The notes: generated by a model not told the origin, from the sequence alone. DNA of 64,000 nt from Candidatus Levyibacteriota bacterium (GCA_029260965.1 JAJDCG010000001.1:1-64000), one strand, 5' to 3'; positions 33,446 to 42,570 are shown, counted from the stretch's first letter. Made by a program: numbers and translations.

Positions 33446-34143
33446 ACCCATTTCCCTTTTTTTCCCTCTTTAAATGAAAAATAACCTGATTTGGCAACAA
33501 TCAAATGATCAGTTAAGACGATCCCCAACATCTCCCCCGCCTCATGAATCCTTTTTGTAAACTCTATATCATCACTTGACGGATCAGGATCACCTGAGGG
33601 ATGATTGTGCACTAGGATAATTGAGGCACAAGGCATAGAAAATGCAGGAGCGAAAATATCCCGTGAGGAAAGAAGCATATTGTTTAGACTTCCCTGACCT
33701 GCTATTTCTTTCTTGAGAATTTCTTGCCTGGCGTTAAGATAAAACACAATCAAAAATTCCTGCTTTTTCCCAACAAATTCTTTAACATAAGGCAAAATAT
33801 CTTTTGTTTTATATACAACATCTTTGGGGAACGCATCTTTTTCAAAAAGTCTTCTTCCAAGCTCCACACCTGCCAAAATTCTTGAGATCTTCGATCTGCC
33901 AATTCCCTGAATTCCAACAAGCTCTGATGCTTTTATTTTGGATAATTTCATCAGAGGAAAATGCTTGAGAAAGCTTTTACCCAGCTGTACTGCGTTTTTT
34001 TTCAGAGAACCTGTACCCAATAAAATAGCTATAAGCTCGCTATCTGAGAGGTTTTCTGCGCCTTTTTCTATCAGCTTCTCCCTAGGACGTGAGGAAAGAG
34101 GCAAATCTTTTATTCGCTTTCTCTTCTTTTTTAGATTTCTCAT
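33442..34143 (-). CDS. radC: RadC-like JAB domain protein
   Basis: A 233-residue protein with an N-terminal helix-hairpin-helix region (KIKASELVGIQGIGRSKISR) and a C-terminal JAB/MPN domain with LVHNHPSGDPDPSSDD, the family metal site. The cellular role of RadC is still unclear despite its name. Its promoter overlaps that of the divergent XRE gene. Confidence 0.93.
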   Translation of the reverse strand: MRNLKKKRKRIKDLPLSSRPREKLIEKGAENLSDSELIAILLGTGSLKKNAVQLGKSFLKHFPLMKLSKIKASELVGIQGIGRSKISRILAGVELGRRLFEKDAFPKDVVYKTKDILPYVKEFVGKKQEFLIVFYLNARQEILKKEIAGQGSLNNMLLSSRDIFAPAFSMPCASIILVHNHPSGDPDPSSDDIEFTKRIHEAGEMLGIVLTDHLIVAKSGYFSFKEGKKGKWV

Positions 34144-34170
34144 CCTGACTATAGTATAATAAGACTGTTC

Positions 34171-34488
34171 ATGAAAGTCGATTCAAAAAAACATAAAGTT
34201 CTCAATGAACTGGCACGGCGTATACGTACAGCAAGACGCGCATCTCGATTGTCTCAATCTGAACTAGGTAGAGGTATAGGCGTATCAGACAAATCTGTTT
34301 CTTCTTATGAAAAAGGTCGAAGCATTCCGCCCTTTGAAAAATTGCGAAAAATAGCCAAGTCCACCAACAGACCTGTAAGCTATTTTACCCAGGAAAATGA
34401 AACAGATGCTGAAGTCACAACAAAACTTCTATCAATTGAGCGTGAACTTGCAGAGGTCAAAAAACTCCTCAAAAACTCTAAAAAATAA
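34171..34488 (+). CDS. XRE family helix-turn-helix regulator
   Basis: A 105-residue protein. Residues 10-70 form a Cro/C1-type HTH (RRIRTARRASRLSQSELGRG; VSDKSVSSYEKGRSIPP). A helical tail with a leucine-spaced end (LLSIERELAEVKKLL) may dimerise. TATAAT (34155-34160) lies 10 bases before the ATG, within the shared divergent region with radC, so it may control both genes. Confidence 0.85.
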   Translation: MKVDSKKHKVLNELARRIRTARRASRLSQSELGRGIGVSDKSVSSYEKGRSIPPFEKLRKIAKSTNRPVSYFTQENETDAEVTTKLLSIERELAEVKKLLKNSKK

Positions 34489-34499
34489 CCTATTGCCTC

Positions 34500-34529
34500 T
34501 TGACATATTATACAAAATTCTCATATTAT
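34500..34529 (+). promoter_or_regulatory. Consensus promoter of the gene at 34537
   Basis: TTGACA (34500-34505), 18 bases, TATTAT (34524-34529), then 7 bases to the ATG. Another leaderless arrangement with both boxes near consensus. Confidence 0.7.
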
Positions 34530-34536
34530 TAGATAT

Positions 34537-34881
34537 ATGAGGCAAAAAATAGGAATTATTCTTTTAGAAAGAACGGAGATAATAATAAGAATCTATGAAG
34601 CTGATGGCAAAGAATGGAAACTGCAACACTATCAAAATAAAGAATTCCAAGTTTCAAAAGAAACTAAACAAACAGAGGTGGATATCATAATCAATGAGAT
34701 TGCAAGTTTTATGCTGAGTGATTATGCAAAATTTATTTCTGAATGGAAAGCCTGCGCCCGCTACTTACCTACTCCATTTACTAAAGTAATTACATCAGCT
34801 ACTGGATTTCGAATCGAAAACCTGAGCCAAACACGTGAACAGGAACTAATCTGCAAGGGTATGTTTACTGAATTGTGGTAA
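34537..34881 (+). CDS. Unknown small protein
   Basis: A 114-residue soluble protein, unrecognised. It starts with strands (KIGIILLERTEIIIRIYEA) and continues with mixed helices (NEIASFMLSDYAKFISEWKA). It has no signal or membrane segment. The start is set by the consensus promoter 7 bases upstream. Confidence 0.6.
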   Translation: MRQKIGIILLERTEIIIRIYEADGKEWKLQHYQNKEFQVSKETKQTEVDIIINEIASFMLSDYAKFISEWKACARYLPTPFTKVITSATGFRIENLSQTREQELICKGMFTELW

Positions 34882-34882
34882 G

Positions 34883-35227
34883 TTAAAAGAACAAATCCCA
34901 CCATTTTTCCCAATTCGCACGCGTATCTCTAGGCTCTGCTTCCGCAGTTGCTCTCAAAACCTCATTCGGAAGCACTACTACACTCTCACCTTGTCTGGAC
35001 ATAAAAAGCTTATCTCGCGCCTCACGCTCTACAAAACCTGCATCTTGCACCTCTGTTAGTTTTGCTCGCAACTGCATGTTCTCAACCTTCTCACTATCAA
35101 TTTCCTGCTTTGCGGTCTCTATTAGATCCTTTTTGCGATATAGATCATAAATTGAATGAACTAGGTTATTTATTACCAAAACTGAGGCTATAATTACTAT
35201 AAAAAAAACTACCTTTCTAAAACCCAT
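34883..35227 (-). CDS. FtsB/DivIC-like septum protein
   Basis: A 114-residue bitopic protein. It has one N-terminal membrane helix (about 6-25), then a coiled coil (YRKKDLIETAKQEIDSEKVE) and the ARDKL turn that is typical of FtsB/DivIC. The family stabilises the division complex with FtsL and FtsQ. It converges on the unknown gene at 34537. Confidence 0.8.
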   Translation of the reverse strand: MGFRKVVFFIVIIASVLVINNLVHSIYDLYRKKDLIETAKQEIDSEKVENMQLRAKLTEVQDAGFVEREARDKLFMSRQGESVVVLPNEVLRATAEAEPRDTRANWEKWWDLFF

Positions 35228-35250
35228 GTATTTCTCAATATAATACGCGC

Positions 35251-35279
35251 TTGACTATAAGTCAATTATATGATATTAT
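35251..35279 (+). promoter_or_regulatory. Promoter of the Xer recombinase gene
   Basis: TTGACT (35251-35256), a 17-base spacer, TATTAT (35274-35279), then 11 bases to the ATG at 35291. This supports the ATG at 35291 over an ORF opening at 35270. Confidence 0.65.
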
Positions 35280-35290
35280 GGGATCCTGTT

Positions 35291-36154
35291 ATGACAAATC
35301 ATGTCAAATTAGGCAATGCCCACAAAGATTTTATTGACTTTCTCAAGGACAAAAAACACTCAAGTGCGACTATTTTGGCCTATGGAAAAGATATTGAACA
35401 ACTCACAAACTTCCTGTCTGAGTTGGAAAAAGAGCACATTCACGAAGTGGACAAGGACGATATACAGGCATTTCTCGGCAAACTCTCTGAAAAAGGCTAT
35501 ACCCCTAAATCTCTCTCTAGGAAGCTCAATTCTACACGCACATTTTATAGATTCCTCAAGGTAAACGAATACATAACAGATGATCCTTCTCTGCTTGTTA
35601 GTCACCCACAATACGAATTGGCACCGCCTCGTATGCTAAAACCAACAGAATATAGGGCACTTCGTGATGCTGCTCGTAATGATGCGCGTATGTATGCAAT
35701 CATTGAACTCTTGCTCCAAACTGGGATCAGGATAGGTGAACTAGCAGACCTGAGAACAACTGATATCAGAAACGATGAATTACGCATCCGTCAACATGAA
35801 AAACATCCTGAACGCATGGTTCCCATGAACAAATCTGCCAAAGAAGCACTCAGTCGCTATATGGAAGTACGTCCTGAAGTTGAGGAAGACCACGTATTTG
35901 TCACCAAATCTGGAAAACCATTTCTAGTCCGCAACATCAGAACAGCAATTGAACGCTATTTCAGAATTGCAGGTATTGAAAATGCCAAGGTAAACGATCT
36001 CCGACACACATTTGTTGCGCACCACCTCAAACATGGAGTTTCTCTAGTGTTGCTTTCAAAAATCCTGGGACACAAGAGACTTTCAACAACAGAGCGCTAC
36101 CTCGAATACGTTCAAGATAGGGCAAAAGACACCAACAACCTCAGCGAGCTTTAA
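35291..36154 (+). CDS. xerD: Tyrosine recombinase of the XerC/XerD type
   Basis: A 287-residue integrase-family enzyme. The N-terminal SAM-like domain (FIDFLKDKKHSSATILAYGK, in part) is followed by the catalytic domain with R in TGIRIGEL, the NDLRHTF box, LGHKRLSTTERYLEY with the second His and the nucleophilic Tyr. Only one Xer is seen here. It may resolve chromosome dimers at a dif-like site, as single-recombinase systems do. No phage or plasmid genes are adjacent. Confidence 0.9.
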   Translation: MTNHVKLGNAHKDFIDFLKDKKHSSATILAYGKDIEQLTNFLSELEKEHIHEVDKDDIQAFLGKLSEKGYTPKSLSRKLNSTRTFYRFLKVNEYITDDPSLLVSHPQYELAPPRMLKPTEYRALRDAARNDARMYAIIELLLQTGIRIGELADLRTTDIRNDELRIRQHEKHPERMVPMNKSAKEALSRYMEVRPEVEEDHVFVTKSGKPFLVRNIRTAIERYFRIAGIENAKVNDLRHTFVAHHLKHGVSLVLLSKILGHKRLSTTERYLEYVQDRAKDTNNLSEL

Positions 36155-36213
36155 GCCTATTTCCAAAGACTTAGCTTCACATCTCAACACACCTGATATA
36201 TAATCAATAACTA

Positions 36214-37494
36214 ATGGGCAACAACCAAAAGTCAGCACTCGATGATGATTTATTTGAAGAATTTAAAAATCTCTATTTTGATGACTACGAATACTTAGCA
36301 ATAGAAAAAATCGTAAAAGAAAAAAATAAAAAGGACTTCTTAAACGAAAAGATTGAAAATCCAACTTTTGAATATCCCTTGCTTGAATCCTTTGATTTCA
36401 AAACAAGAGAAAAAGGATTTGAGAATTTAAAACAAAAAGTTAATAAAAATAAAAACCCAGTCGTGCGACTTGCATACACAAAACGCATTGATGAGATGCT
36501 CATACAAATACAGATGCTAAAAGCCTCAAAACTAAGTGATGATCTTAAATTTAGTGAGTGTTCAAAACTTGTTTATGGAGATCCAAAACCTGAAATATTT
36601 GAATATGATAAGAGAGTTGTAAAAATAGCTACTCATGAAGCTTTTGATTCAAAAGATTCAAAACGTATAAAGGCAGCAGAAAAATTACAAAACCTTCTGG
36701 GTGATTTATCTTACGATAAATCTATCGAAGAAAAACTAAACCTATTGCCAAAACCATCAAAAGACACAGGCAAAATTCTTAATTCTATCGAGATAAAGTC
36801 GGTTTTTGAAAAAGCGGTTGAAGAGATGAATCTTAAAAATTGGTCTGTAAAAATTGACACCACAGGCATTTTAACAAATCTAAATGCCAATCAGGAAACA
36901 AAAACAATAAATATACCTACGGATAAAAATCTGAGAAATAGAGAAGCACCTACCACAAAGAAAAATGTTCTTGCATTAATTGCCCATGAACTTGGAACAC
37001 ATGCCAGAAGACGAGAAAATGGAGAAAAAAGTAAATTAAAACTTCTCGGTCTTGGACTTGATAGATTCCTCAAAGGCGAAGAAGGGCTTGCGTCTTTTGC
37101 ATACCAGCAAATTCAAGGCGCCAAGAATTTTGCAGGATTTGGAAGTCATTTCTCAGTATCAATTGGCGTAGGGCTTGATGGAAAGAAAAGAGATTTTAGA
37201 AAAGTTTTTGAAATACTAAAACTTTATTTCCTGACATCGATTGAACCAGATATAGATAGACTAAAACAAGCAGAAAACCTTGCATGGAACACTTGTGCGA
37301 GGTGTTTTCGTGGAACAACCTGCAAAACACCAGGCGCTCTATTTACAAAAGGACATATCTATAGTGAAGGAAACATCAATATCTACAAACTAATTGCTTC
37401 TGGATCAAAAGAAATTGAGAGATTCATAATCGGAAAATATGATCCGATAAATAAAAACCACATCCAAATCCTTGACCGATTGAGAATAATATAA
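36214..37494 (+). CDS. DUF1704 metallopeptidase (QEGLA / tyrosine carboxypeptidase-like)
   Basis: A 426-residue protein whose C-terminal half fits the DUF1704 family, which includes the MATCAP tubulin detyrosinases. It shows INIPTDKNLRNRE, the zinc motif HELGTH with the following ARRRENG, GEEGLASF in place of the QEGLA motif, and CARCFRGTTCKTPG followed by FTKGHIYSEGN. Residues 1-210 are charged and helical, with no signal peptide. Substrate unknown. TATAAT lies 9 bases before the ATG. Confidence 0.8.
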   Translation: MGNNQKSALDDDLFEEFKNLYFDDYEYLAIEKIVKEKNKKDFLNEKIENPTFEYPLLESFDFKTREKGFENLKQKVNKNKNPVVRLAYTKRIDEMLIQIQMLKASKLSDDLKFSECSKLVYGDPKPEIFEYDKRVVKIATHEAFDSKDSKRIKAAEKLQNLLGDLSYDKSIEEKLNLLPKPSKDTGKILNSIEIKSVFEKAVEEMNLKNWSVKIDTTGILTNLNANQETKTINIPTDKNLRNREAPTTKKNVLALIAHELGTHARRRENGEKSKLKLLGLGLDRFLKGEEGLASFAYQQIQGAKNFAGFGSHFSVSIGVGLDGKKRDFRKVFEILKLYFLTSIEPDIDRLKQAENLAWNTCARCFRGTTCKTPGALFTKGHIYSEGNINIYKLIASGSKEIERFIIGKYDPINKNHIQILDRLRII

Positions 37495-37566
37495 AAATTT
37501 AATAAATTATTCAGTCATGGCACATGTAGGGTTTTGTCTAAAAAGAGGCAGGCAGCGATCTATCGC

Positions 37567-37737
37567 CTAAATCCTATCTCTCAGATCTTCAAGGAATTTT
37601 TCCTCAACAGGACCCAAAGGCTCAAGTCCCGAAATAAATTTGTAACATAATCCTTGCGTTGAAGTTCTTATGTACATCTGTGGATCCTCTGTTGAAGATT
37701 TAATCTCTATCGTGTTTCTATCTAATACTCAGGGTTT
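37567..37737 (-). pseudogene. Out-of-frame continuation of the upstream unknown gene
   Basis: A frame of about 56 codons overlapping the stop of the next gene and reading VLDRNTIEIKSSTEDPQMY and onwards to a TAG. It has no good start. It joins the 205-residue protein smoothly if one frameshift occurs near 37735, so it is probably that gene's C-terminus. Confidence 0.45.
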
Positions 37738-38339
37738 ATTCCTAACAAAAAACCCTTCCTGTTAGTCGCACCTTCGATCGCAGACTGTAGCAGTGCAATA
37801 TCCACACCTCTGTAGCTAAAATAAGATACTTCATTTAATTCTGCTTCAGGAGAATTAAGCAAGGCAGCCATAGACAAAGGCAAGTCTTTAGTTATATTCC
37901 CAATTTGCACAGAAAATATCAAATTACTAGCTCGATCTACATCTACTCTGTTATCAATAGAAAGACCTATTGTCTGTAACAAATAATGGGTTTGAGCATC
38001 TGCTTTTGCATATCCACGCGCTGACTCTTCAGCCTCTTCGGGCAAAAAAAGAAGGTCTTTTGCCCACTCAGATCCCTCACTAAATGTAGGAATCATCATT
38101 CCAGCTGTTGGAAAAACAGCAATATCTCCATGAGAAAAATCTACTAATCCATGACTACCACCTGATCTTTCCACCAATTTCCCATTTTCAATCGATCTCA
38201 TGACCATTTCTAGGCTCGTACCATGAAGAGCAGCATGTCTTTCATCCCTAGCGCTGATGCTTCCACGCCGAGCCACAGCAAGCAAGTGCGATGCGACTTC
38301 CCTTTGTGCTGGTGATAATTCTCCTGATTCTTTATTCAT
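37722..38339 (-). CDS. Unknown protein, possibly frameshifted at its 3' end
   Basis: A 205-residue soluble protein, unrecognised. The N-terminal half is helical (REVASHLLAVARRGSISARD), with strands after residue 85. A coding-like frame continues past its stop (37567-37737), so the intact protein may be about 260 residues. It sits alone between the DUF1704 and NUDIX genes. Confidence 0.5.
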   Translation of the reverse strand: MNKESGELSPAQREVASHLLAVARRGSISARDERHAALHGTSLEMVMRSIENGKLVERSGGSHGLVDFSHGDIAVFPTAGMMIPTFSEGSEWAKDLLFLPEEAEESARGYAKADAQTHYLLQTIGLSIDNRVDVDRASNLIFSVQIGNITKDLPLSMAALLNSPEAELNEVSYFSYRGVDIALLQSAIEGATNRKGFLLGINPEY

Positions 38340-38406
38340 ATTGGAAATACTAAATTAGTCAATGGATAATAGCATATTCTTAGCTATAATTCAAACTATA
38401 GGGTTT

Positions 38407-38964
38407 TTATGATTTATTAAAAAGCTTTTTCCTAAATTTTTCCAATCTCTCAGGATCAAGGCGCATTCTGAGAATATCATTTGAAATATTTTGCCCCCAG
38501 AACTCCTCACTTGAGACAATTTGGAGAAACTCATCAAAACTGACCTCTTTTACATCTATCTTTTCACCTGCATCAAGTGCGGGTTCTGCAACTTTTCTAC
38601 AACTACGAGCAATAAAAAAATACAAAGTCCAATCAATTTTTCCCTCGCTATTATAAGTTTTGTAAAGCTCCCAATCATCTGATTCTAGTCCAGCTTCTTC
38701 CAGAAGCTCTCTTTTAGCAGTTACCAAAGGGTCTTCCCCCTCCTCCTGACGGCCACCCAAAAGCGTATAAGCAGGGGGTCTTCCAGGCTGCTCTTCATGA
38801 GAGAGAAAAACTAGATTATTTGCGGTAGGTATGATTAGAATAGTATCTGGTCTTTTGAGTGCCTCAAATGTAGCATTTGTCCCATCATAAAGTTTTTGCT
38901 TCCATTGGTATGTATCAAAGATTTGTCCTTTAAAAACCCGCTTTGCTTTATCTGGTATTTTCAT
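38407..38964 (-). CDS. NUDIX hydrolase
   Basis: A 185-residue NUDIX protein. The box GGRQEEGEDPLVTAKRELLEEAG fits the GX5EX7REUXEEXGU pattern that binds Mg and cleaves nucleoside diphosphates linked to X. The N-terminal strands (FDTYQWKQKLYDG) resemble ADP-sugar pyrophosphatases. It overlaps the HD gene upstream by 17 bases, so the two are co-expressed. Confidence 0.9.
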   Translation of the reverse strand: MKIPDKAKRVFKGQIFDTYQWKQKLYDGTNATFEALKRPDTILIIPTANNLVFLSHEEQPGRPPAYTLLGGRQEEGEDPLVTAKRELLEEAGLESDDWELYKTYNSEGKIDWTLYFFIARSCRKVAEPALDAGEKIDVKEVSFDEFLQIVSSEEFWGQNISNDILRMRLDPERLEKFRKKLFNKS

Positions 38965-39565
38965 TTTTTTTCAAATTTTTTCTATCTCTTGTCACCCACC
39001 AATCATCATCCTTGTGTGCAAACCACCAATCATCGGAATTGGTTTTGACGATTTCTGCTGCCAAATCTCGACCAACCTGGGTTTTTAATCTTTTGAGTGC
39101 TGGCTTTATGGCATCATCTGCTCTCTTATTCCCAATATCCACCTGTTCTTTGAGGGAAAGTATCCATTCAATCGTATCAGCATCCTTGGCAAGAAGCGAT
39201 TCTGTTGTTTTTCGCTCTTTCCACTCACGCACAAGCGAACGAATTACCCCCCCAAACTCAACTGTTGATGTAACGTCTATAATAGCCTCATCCTCATCAG
39301 CTCTGGCATATTTCTGATGGACATAATTGAGATCACTGACGCGTGCCTCAGCCAAATCATGAAAAAGACAAAGTTGCATTACCTTGGCTGCATCGACTTT
39401 TTTCTCAAGATTTGCCAGAACAAAACCTACGTAAACAGTCCTATTAATATGCTCAGCAACAGATTGTTCTCCTGATCCGACAAAATAAAAACCAGAACGA
39501 GGGGTTTTTGAGAGAATACCTACCTCAAAAAGAAAATTTGCAATATTTTTATATGACTTTCCCAT
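38948..39565 (-). CDS. HD domain phosphohydrolase (YfbR/HDDC2-like)
   Basis: A 205-residue HD protein: SVAEHINRTVYVGFVLA supplies the first His, LCLFHDLAEARVSDLN the HD pair, and LAKDADTIEWIL the last Asp. This order matches 5'-deoxynucleotidases of the YfbR/HDDC2 type. It overlaps the NUDIX gene, which suggests shared nucleotide housekeeping. Confidence 0.85.
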   Translation of the reverse strand: MGKSYKNIANFLFEVGILSKTPRSGFYFVGSGEQSVAEHINRTVYVGFVLANLEKKVDAAKVMQLCLFHDLAEARVSDLNYVHQKYARADEDEAIIDVTSTVEFGGVIRSLVREWKERKTTESLLAKDADTIEWILSLKEQVDIGNKRADDAIKPALKRLKTQVGRDLAAEIVKTNSDDWWFAHKDDDWWVTRDRKNLKKNENTR

Positions 39566-39570
39566 TTTAG

Positions 39571-39643
39571 TGGGCCAGGGAGGACTCGAACCTCCGACAT
39601 GGAGTGTATAAGACGCCCGTTCTAGCCGCTGAACTACTGGCCC
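39571..39643 (-). tRNA. Probable tRNA-Ile (anticodon UAU)
   Basis: A 73-base cloverleaf: acceptor GGGCCAG/CTGGCCC, D stem GTTC/GAAC, anticodon loop CTTATAC, T-arm GGAGG-TTCGAGT-CCTCC, discriminator A. The anticodon stem GGCGT/ACTCC has one C-U mismatch. UAU reads AUA directly. Most bacteria use CAU with lysidine instead. A check by covariance model is needed for isotype. Confidence 0.7.
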
Positions 39644-39688
39644 CCATGTGTAGTGAAGTATACCAAAGTCTTTAAGGATAAGAAAGTA

Positions 39689-42082
39689 CTAGAGGCGTGA
39701 ACGCTTACCTATTTCCGACTCCACTACGTCAACAGCTTTGCCATATTTTAAACGTGAAAGCTCTTTTACAAGCTCGGCAACTCGTGAATTCTCGAGTACT
39801 TTTTCTTTCGAGATATCCTTTGTCGTATCAAGAGAAAATGGTGTCACTGGCTCACCCTGAACAATAGTCCGCATATAAGCATTATATTTGTCTACATTTA
39901 TCAAATCATTCTCATTGAATGTAGGCTGGAATTCGTGCTGAAGATAATTTGCATCCGTCACACCAACACGGAATGAGGCAATCGTACCTACATTTCCAAA
40001 AATAGCATTTTTGATCTCCTCCTCCATTTGTCCAATAAACTGATTAGCAACGATCAAATTCAAACGATATTTACGTGCCTCAGAAAGAATTTGCGCAAAA
40101 TCAGGCGTTGCAAAATTCTGAAACTCATCAACATAAAGAAAAAAATCTTTTCGCTTTTCCATATCCATATCTTGCCTGCTCATTGCAGCAACCAAAATAC
40201 GTGGAACGAGAATAAGACCAAGAAAGTTTGAGTTTTCCTCACCTATCTTTCCTTTTGACAGATTTATAAGAAGTATTTTTTGGGTATCCATCACGTCCCT
40301 GAAATTGAATGAACTCTTTGACTGACCAATTATATTACGTATCATTTTGTTGGTAACAAAACGACCAAATTTTGACGTAATGTAATCAAGAACTTCTGAT
40401 TTATGAAAATCAGAAGTCTGGGCAATCTGATCAGTCCAATACCTTCTAATAATCGGGTCATCGACCTTGGGTAACAATTCCTGCACATATGATTGATCTG
40501 TCAAAACACGCACAACTTCTATAAAAGTCGAACCCTCCTCTGACATAACTGTTAACATCGCATTTCGCACCGCATGCTCAAAACGAGGCCCGACAATACC
40601 AGTCTTATTTGGATCAAACAGCTTGTACATCAAGCCAATTATTGAGTTTGCCATGAAATGTTTTTGCTGCTCAGTTGACGCTTCCAGCATATTTACTCCA
40701 AGTGGTCTGTCTGTATCTGATGGATCAAAAAGTATGACATCTTCTGCTCTATTTGGAGGGATTACTTTGAGTAAATCCTCAATAAGATCACCATGGGGAT
40801 CTATAACTGCCAAGCCTTCACCAGCATTAATATCTTGCATGATCATTGTTTTTAAAAATTCAGATTTTCCAGTACCAGTCTTACCGATGATATACATATG
40901 TCTTTGTCTGTCATATTTTTCAATATGAACAGGACGAGTTATGCCACGAAATGTGCTTTTACCCAGATACAGACCTGTTGTTGGTATTTTTGAAGGCGCT
41001 GGAGCACGCTTGGCGTTGAGCCAATGAATACCTGGAGTTGTAATAGATTTGTTGGGAAAATGAAAAATAGTAGCCAGCTCCTCACTAGTCATTATTGACA
41101 CTTGTCCCCAGAGAGGAAAATAACGATATATAAAATCATTCATAAACCAACCCTTCATGAGATGCGTGTTTTTCTTGAATGAATTAATACCTGATGAATA
41201 CTGGGTAAACGCTCCTTTTATATTTGAAAGATGGTCCTTGGCTGCCTCGGTTGTCTTTGCTGAAACAACTATCCTAACTACTGTTTCAAATCCTGGTTTT
41301 GTTAGCTTATTTTCAATTCCCTCAAGCTCCTTGCTGTCTGCTTTGTAAGATGCCTTCTCAGGATTTGCTTCATTTTTCTTTGTTGCTCCGATATATGAAC
41401 GCCCTTGCTTTTTCCATTCATTCCCAGCAGGCGAGACAAGAATCTGAATCACTGCTCCCTCACCTTCACCCATCTTAGCTAAAATCGACGTTACAGATGA
41501 AAGAGGATCAACGGGTAATTCTTTATAAATCTTTATAGGCATGTATTCTGCTGTTCTCAGTTTCAAAGATGTAAATTCAACCTTTCCATCTTCAGAAAAG
41601 ATATTGTATTCTGAGCCGATCACAGTTCCTTTTGTCTGTTTTGCTGACGGATCATCAACCATTGTTATCTCTGCCTCTGGATATGCTCCATTTATCTGCT
41701 TCTCAACAAAATCTCTAATCTTTTTCGAAACATGAATATAAAACCTGATGTCTCCTGGAAGACCAACTATTTCAAATGCTATATGAGGTTGAGATTTGAA
41801 AAAAACAAGCTTATCCGAATACTTGGTAACACGAAGCGCTGAAAGTGCGGCAAACATTTGTTCTGCTGCATCTATTTTGGTCTCATTATTTTTGGGAACT
41901 GCCACCTGCAGAAGAACTGAAGAAAGAGATTCCTCTTCACGCTTTCTATATCGGATCCAAAGCAAGATAATGTGATAAATGGCGATTATTAAAATAATCC
42001 CAAATCCTGTTGCAAGTATGAATACTGAGATTGTCATAACCATACTTCCTGAGTCTGATGATGCCTGATTTATAAAATCCAT
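39689..42082 (-). CDS. TraG/VirD4-like membrane ATPase (type IV secretion family)
   Basis: A 797-residue protein. One membrane helix near residues 15-40 is followed by a long mixed region and a RecA-like motor: Walker A IIGKTGTGKSEFLKTMI (about 395), AVIDPHGDLIEDLL and the Walker B-type FFLYVDEFQNFATPDF, then ANQFIGQM. The family moves DNA or proteins, or assembles pili. CPR genomes often keep such an ATPase without a full conjugation set, and none is seen here. It is coupled to the gene upstream by a 2-base gap. Confidence 0.85.
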   Translation of the reverse strand: MDFINQASSDSGSMVMTISVFILATGFGIILIIAIYHIILLWIRYRKREEESLSSVLLQVAVPKNNETKIDAAEQMFAALSALRVTKYSDKLVFFKSQPHIAFEIVGLPGDIRFYIHVSKKIRDFVEKQINGAYPEAEITMVDDPSAKQTKGTVIGSEYNIFSEDGKVEFTSLKLRTAEYMPIKIYKELPVDPLSSVTSILAKMGEGEGAVIQILVSPAGNEWKKQGRSYIGATKKNEANPEKASYKADSKELEGIENKLTKPGFETVVRIVVSAKTTEAAKDHLSNIKGAFTQYSSGINSFKKNTHLMKGWFMNDFIYRYFPLWGQVSIMTSEELATIFHFPNKSITTPGIHWLNAKRAPAPSKIPTTGLYLGKSTFRGITRPVHIEKYDRQRHMYIIGKTGTGKSEFLKTMIMQDINAGEGLAVIDPHGDLIEDLLKVIPPNRAEDVILFDPSDTDRPLGVNMLEASTEQQKHFMANSIIGLMYKLFDPNKTGIVGPRFEHAVRNAMLTVMSEEGSTFIEVVRVLTDQSYVQELLPKVDDPIIRRYWTDQIAQTSDFHKSEVLDYITSKFGRFVTNKMIRNIIGQSKSSFNFRDVMDTQKILLINLSKGKIGEENSNFLGLILVPRILVAAMSRQDMDMEKRKDFFLYVDEFQNFATPDFAQILSEARKYRLNLIVANQFIGQMEEEIKNAIFGNVGTIASFRVGVTDANYLQHEFQPTFNENDLINVDKYNAYMRTIVQGEPVTPFSLDTTKDISKEKVLENSRVAELVKELSRLKYGKAVDVVESEIGKRSRL

Positions 42083-42084
42083 AA

Positions 42085-42570
42085 TTATTCCCCTCCTTTA
42101 CTACCATTCAAAAAAAGTATTTTTTTCCATTGTCTGATGATCTCTTTTGCTCTCCATTTAAGAGATGTTTTGATGCTAGATTTTTTTTCAACTGCAATTG
42201 CCTCAGGGAGGCTTACATTACTACCTGTTACGCTTAAAATTGGTTGACTTTGATTATTTGCATGAACTATGCCCGCATCCTGTGCTTCTCTATCAAGATC
42301 CGGCTTCTCCACATCAGGTGTAGGCGAAATAAACTCTCTCAACTCAGCTGAAATCTCAGGTGCGTGTTCTGTAGGGTCAGCTGGCCTTATATCAGACTTT
42401 GACTCCAAAGCTTCTGCCGCTACATTTTGTGGCGGAAGTGGGGCATGCTCTTTAGCAGGACCTGATACTGGATTCTCCGGCTCTTCTATTGGTTTTTGGA
42501 GCTGGATCTCTTCGTTTTTTTTAACATCGTCTGATTGCTGATTGCTGATTGCTTGTTGGCTATTATCCAT
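42085..42570 (-). CDS. Low-complexity protein upstream of the TraG-like ATPase
   Basis: A 161-residue Pro-, Glu- and Ala-rich, probably disordered protein, with a basic C-terminus (SSIKTSLKWRAKEIIRQWKK). It starts with a heptamer-encoded stretch (SQQAISNQQS). It may be a partner or linker of the ATPase, judged only from the near contiguity. No known domain. Confidence 0.55.
   Translation of the reverse strand: MDNSQQAISNQQSDDVKKNEEIQLQKPIEEPENPVSGPAKEHAPLPPQNVAAEALESKSDIRPADPTEHAPEISAELREFISPTPDVEKPDLDREAQDAGIVHANNQSQPILSVTGSNVSLPEAIAVEKKSSIKTSLKWRAKEIIRQWKKILFLNGSKGGE
42531..42559. repeat. Heptamer repeat (TGATTGC)3 at the start of the 161-residue gene
   Basis: Three TGATTGC units and a variant. 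The coding strand GCAATCA reads as AISNQQS in all frames. The reverse orientation has TGA stops. It lies within the first 12 codons. Confidence 0.75.

Noticed and set aside
33200..36154. An integrated element (GIY-YIG, RadC, XRE, Xer recombinase)
   Set aside because: No phage, plasmid, relaxase or clear att sites are present, and an FtsB-like housekeeping gene lies among them.
39689..42570. A conjugation or type IV secretion locus
   Set aside because: Only the TraG-like ATPase is recognisable, with no VirB4, relaxase or pilus genes nearby.
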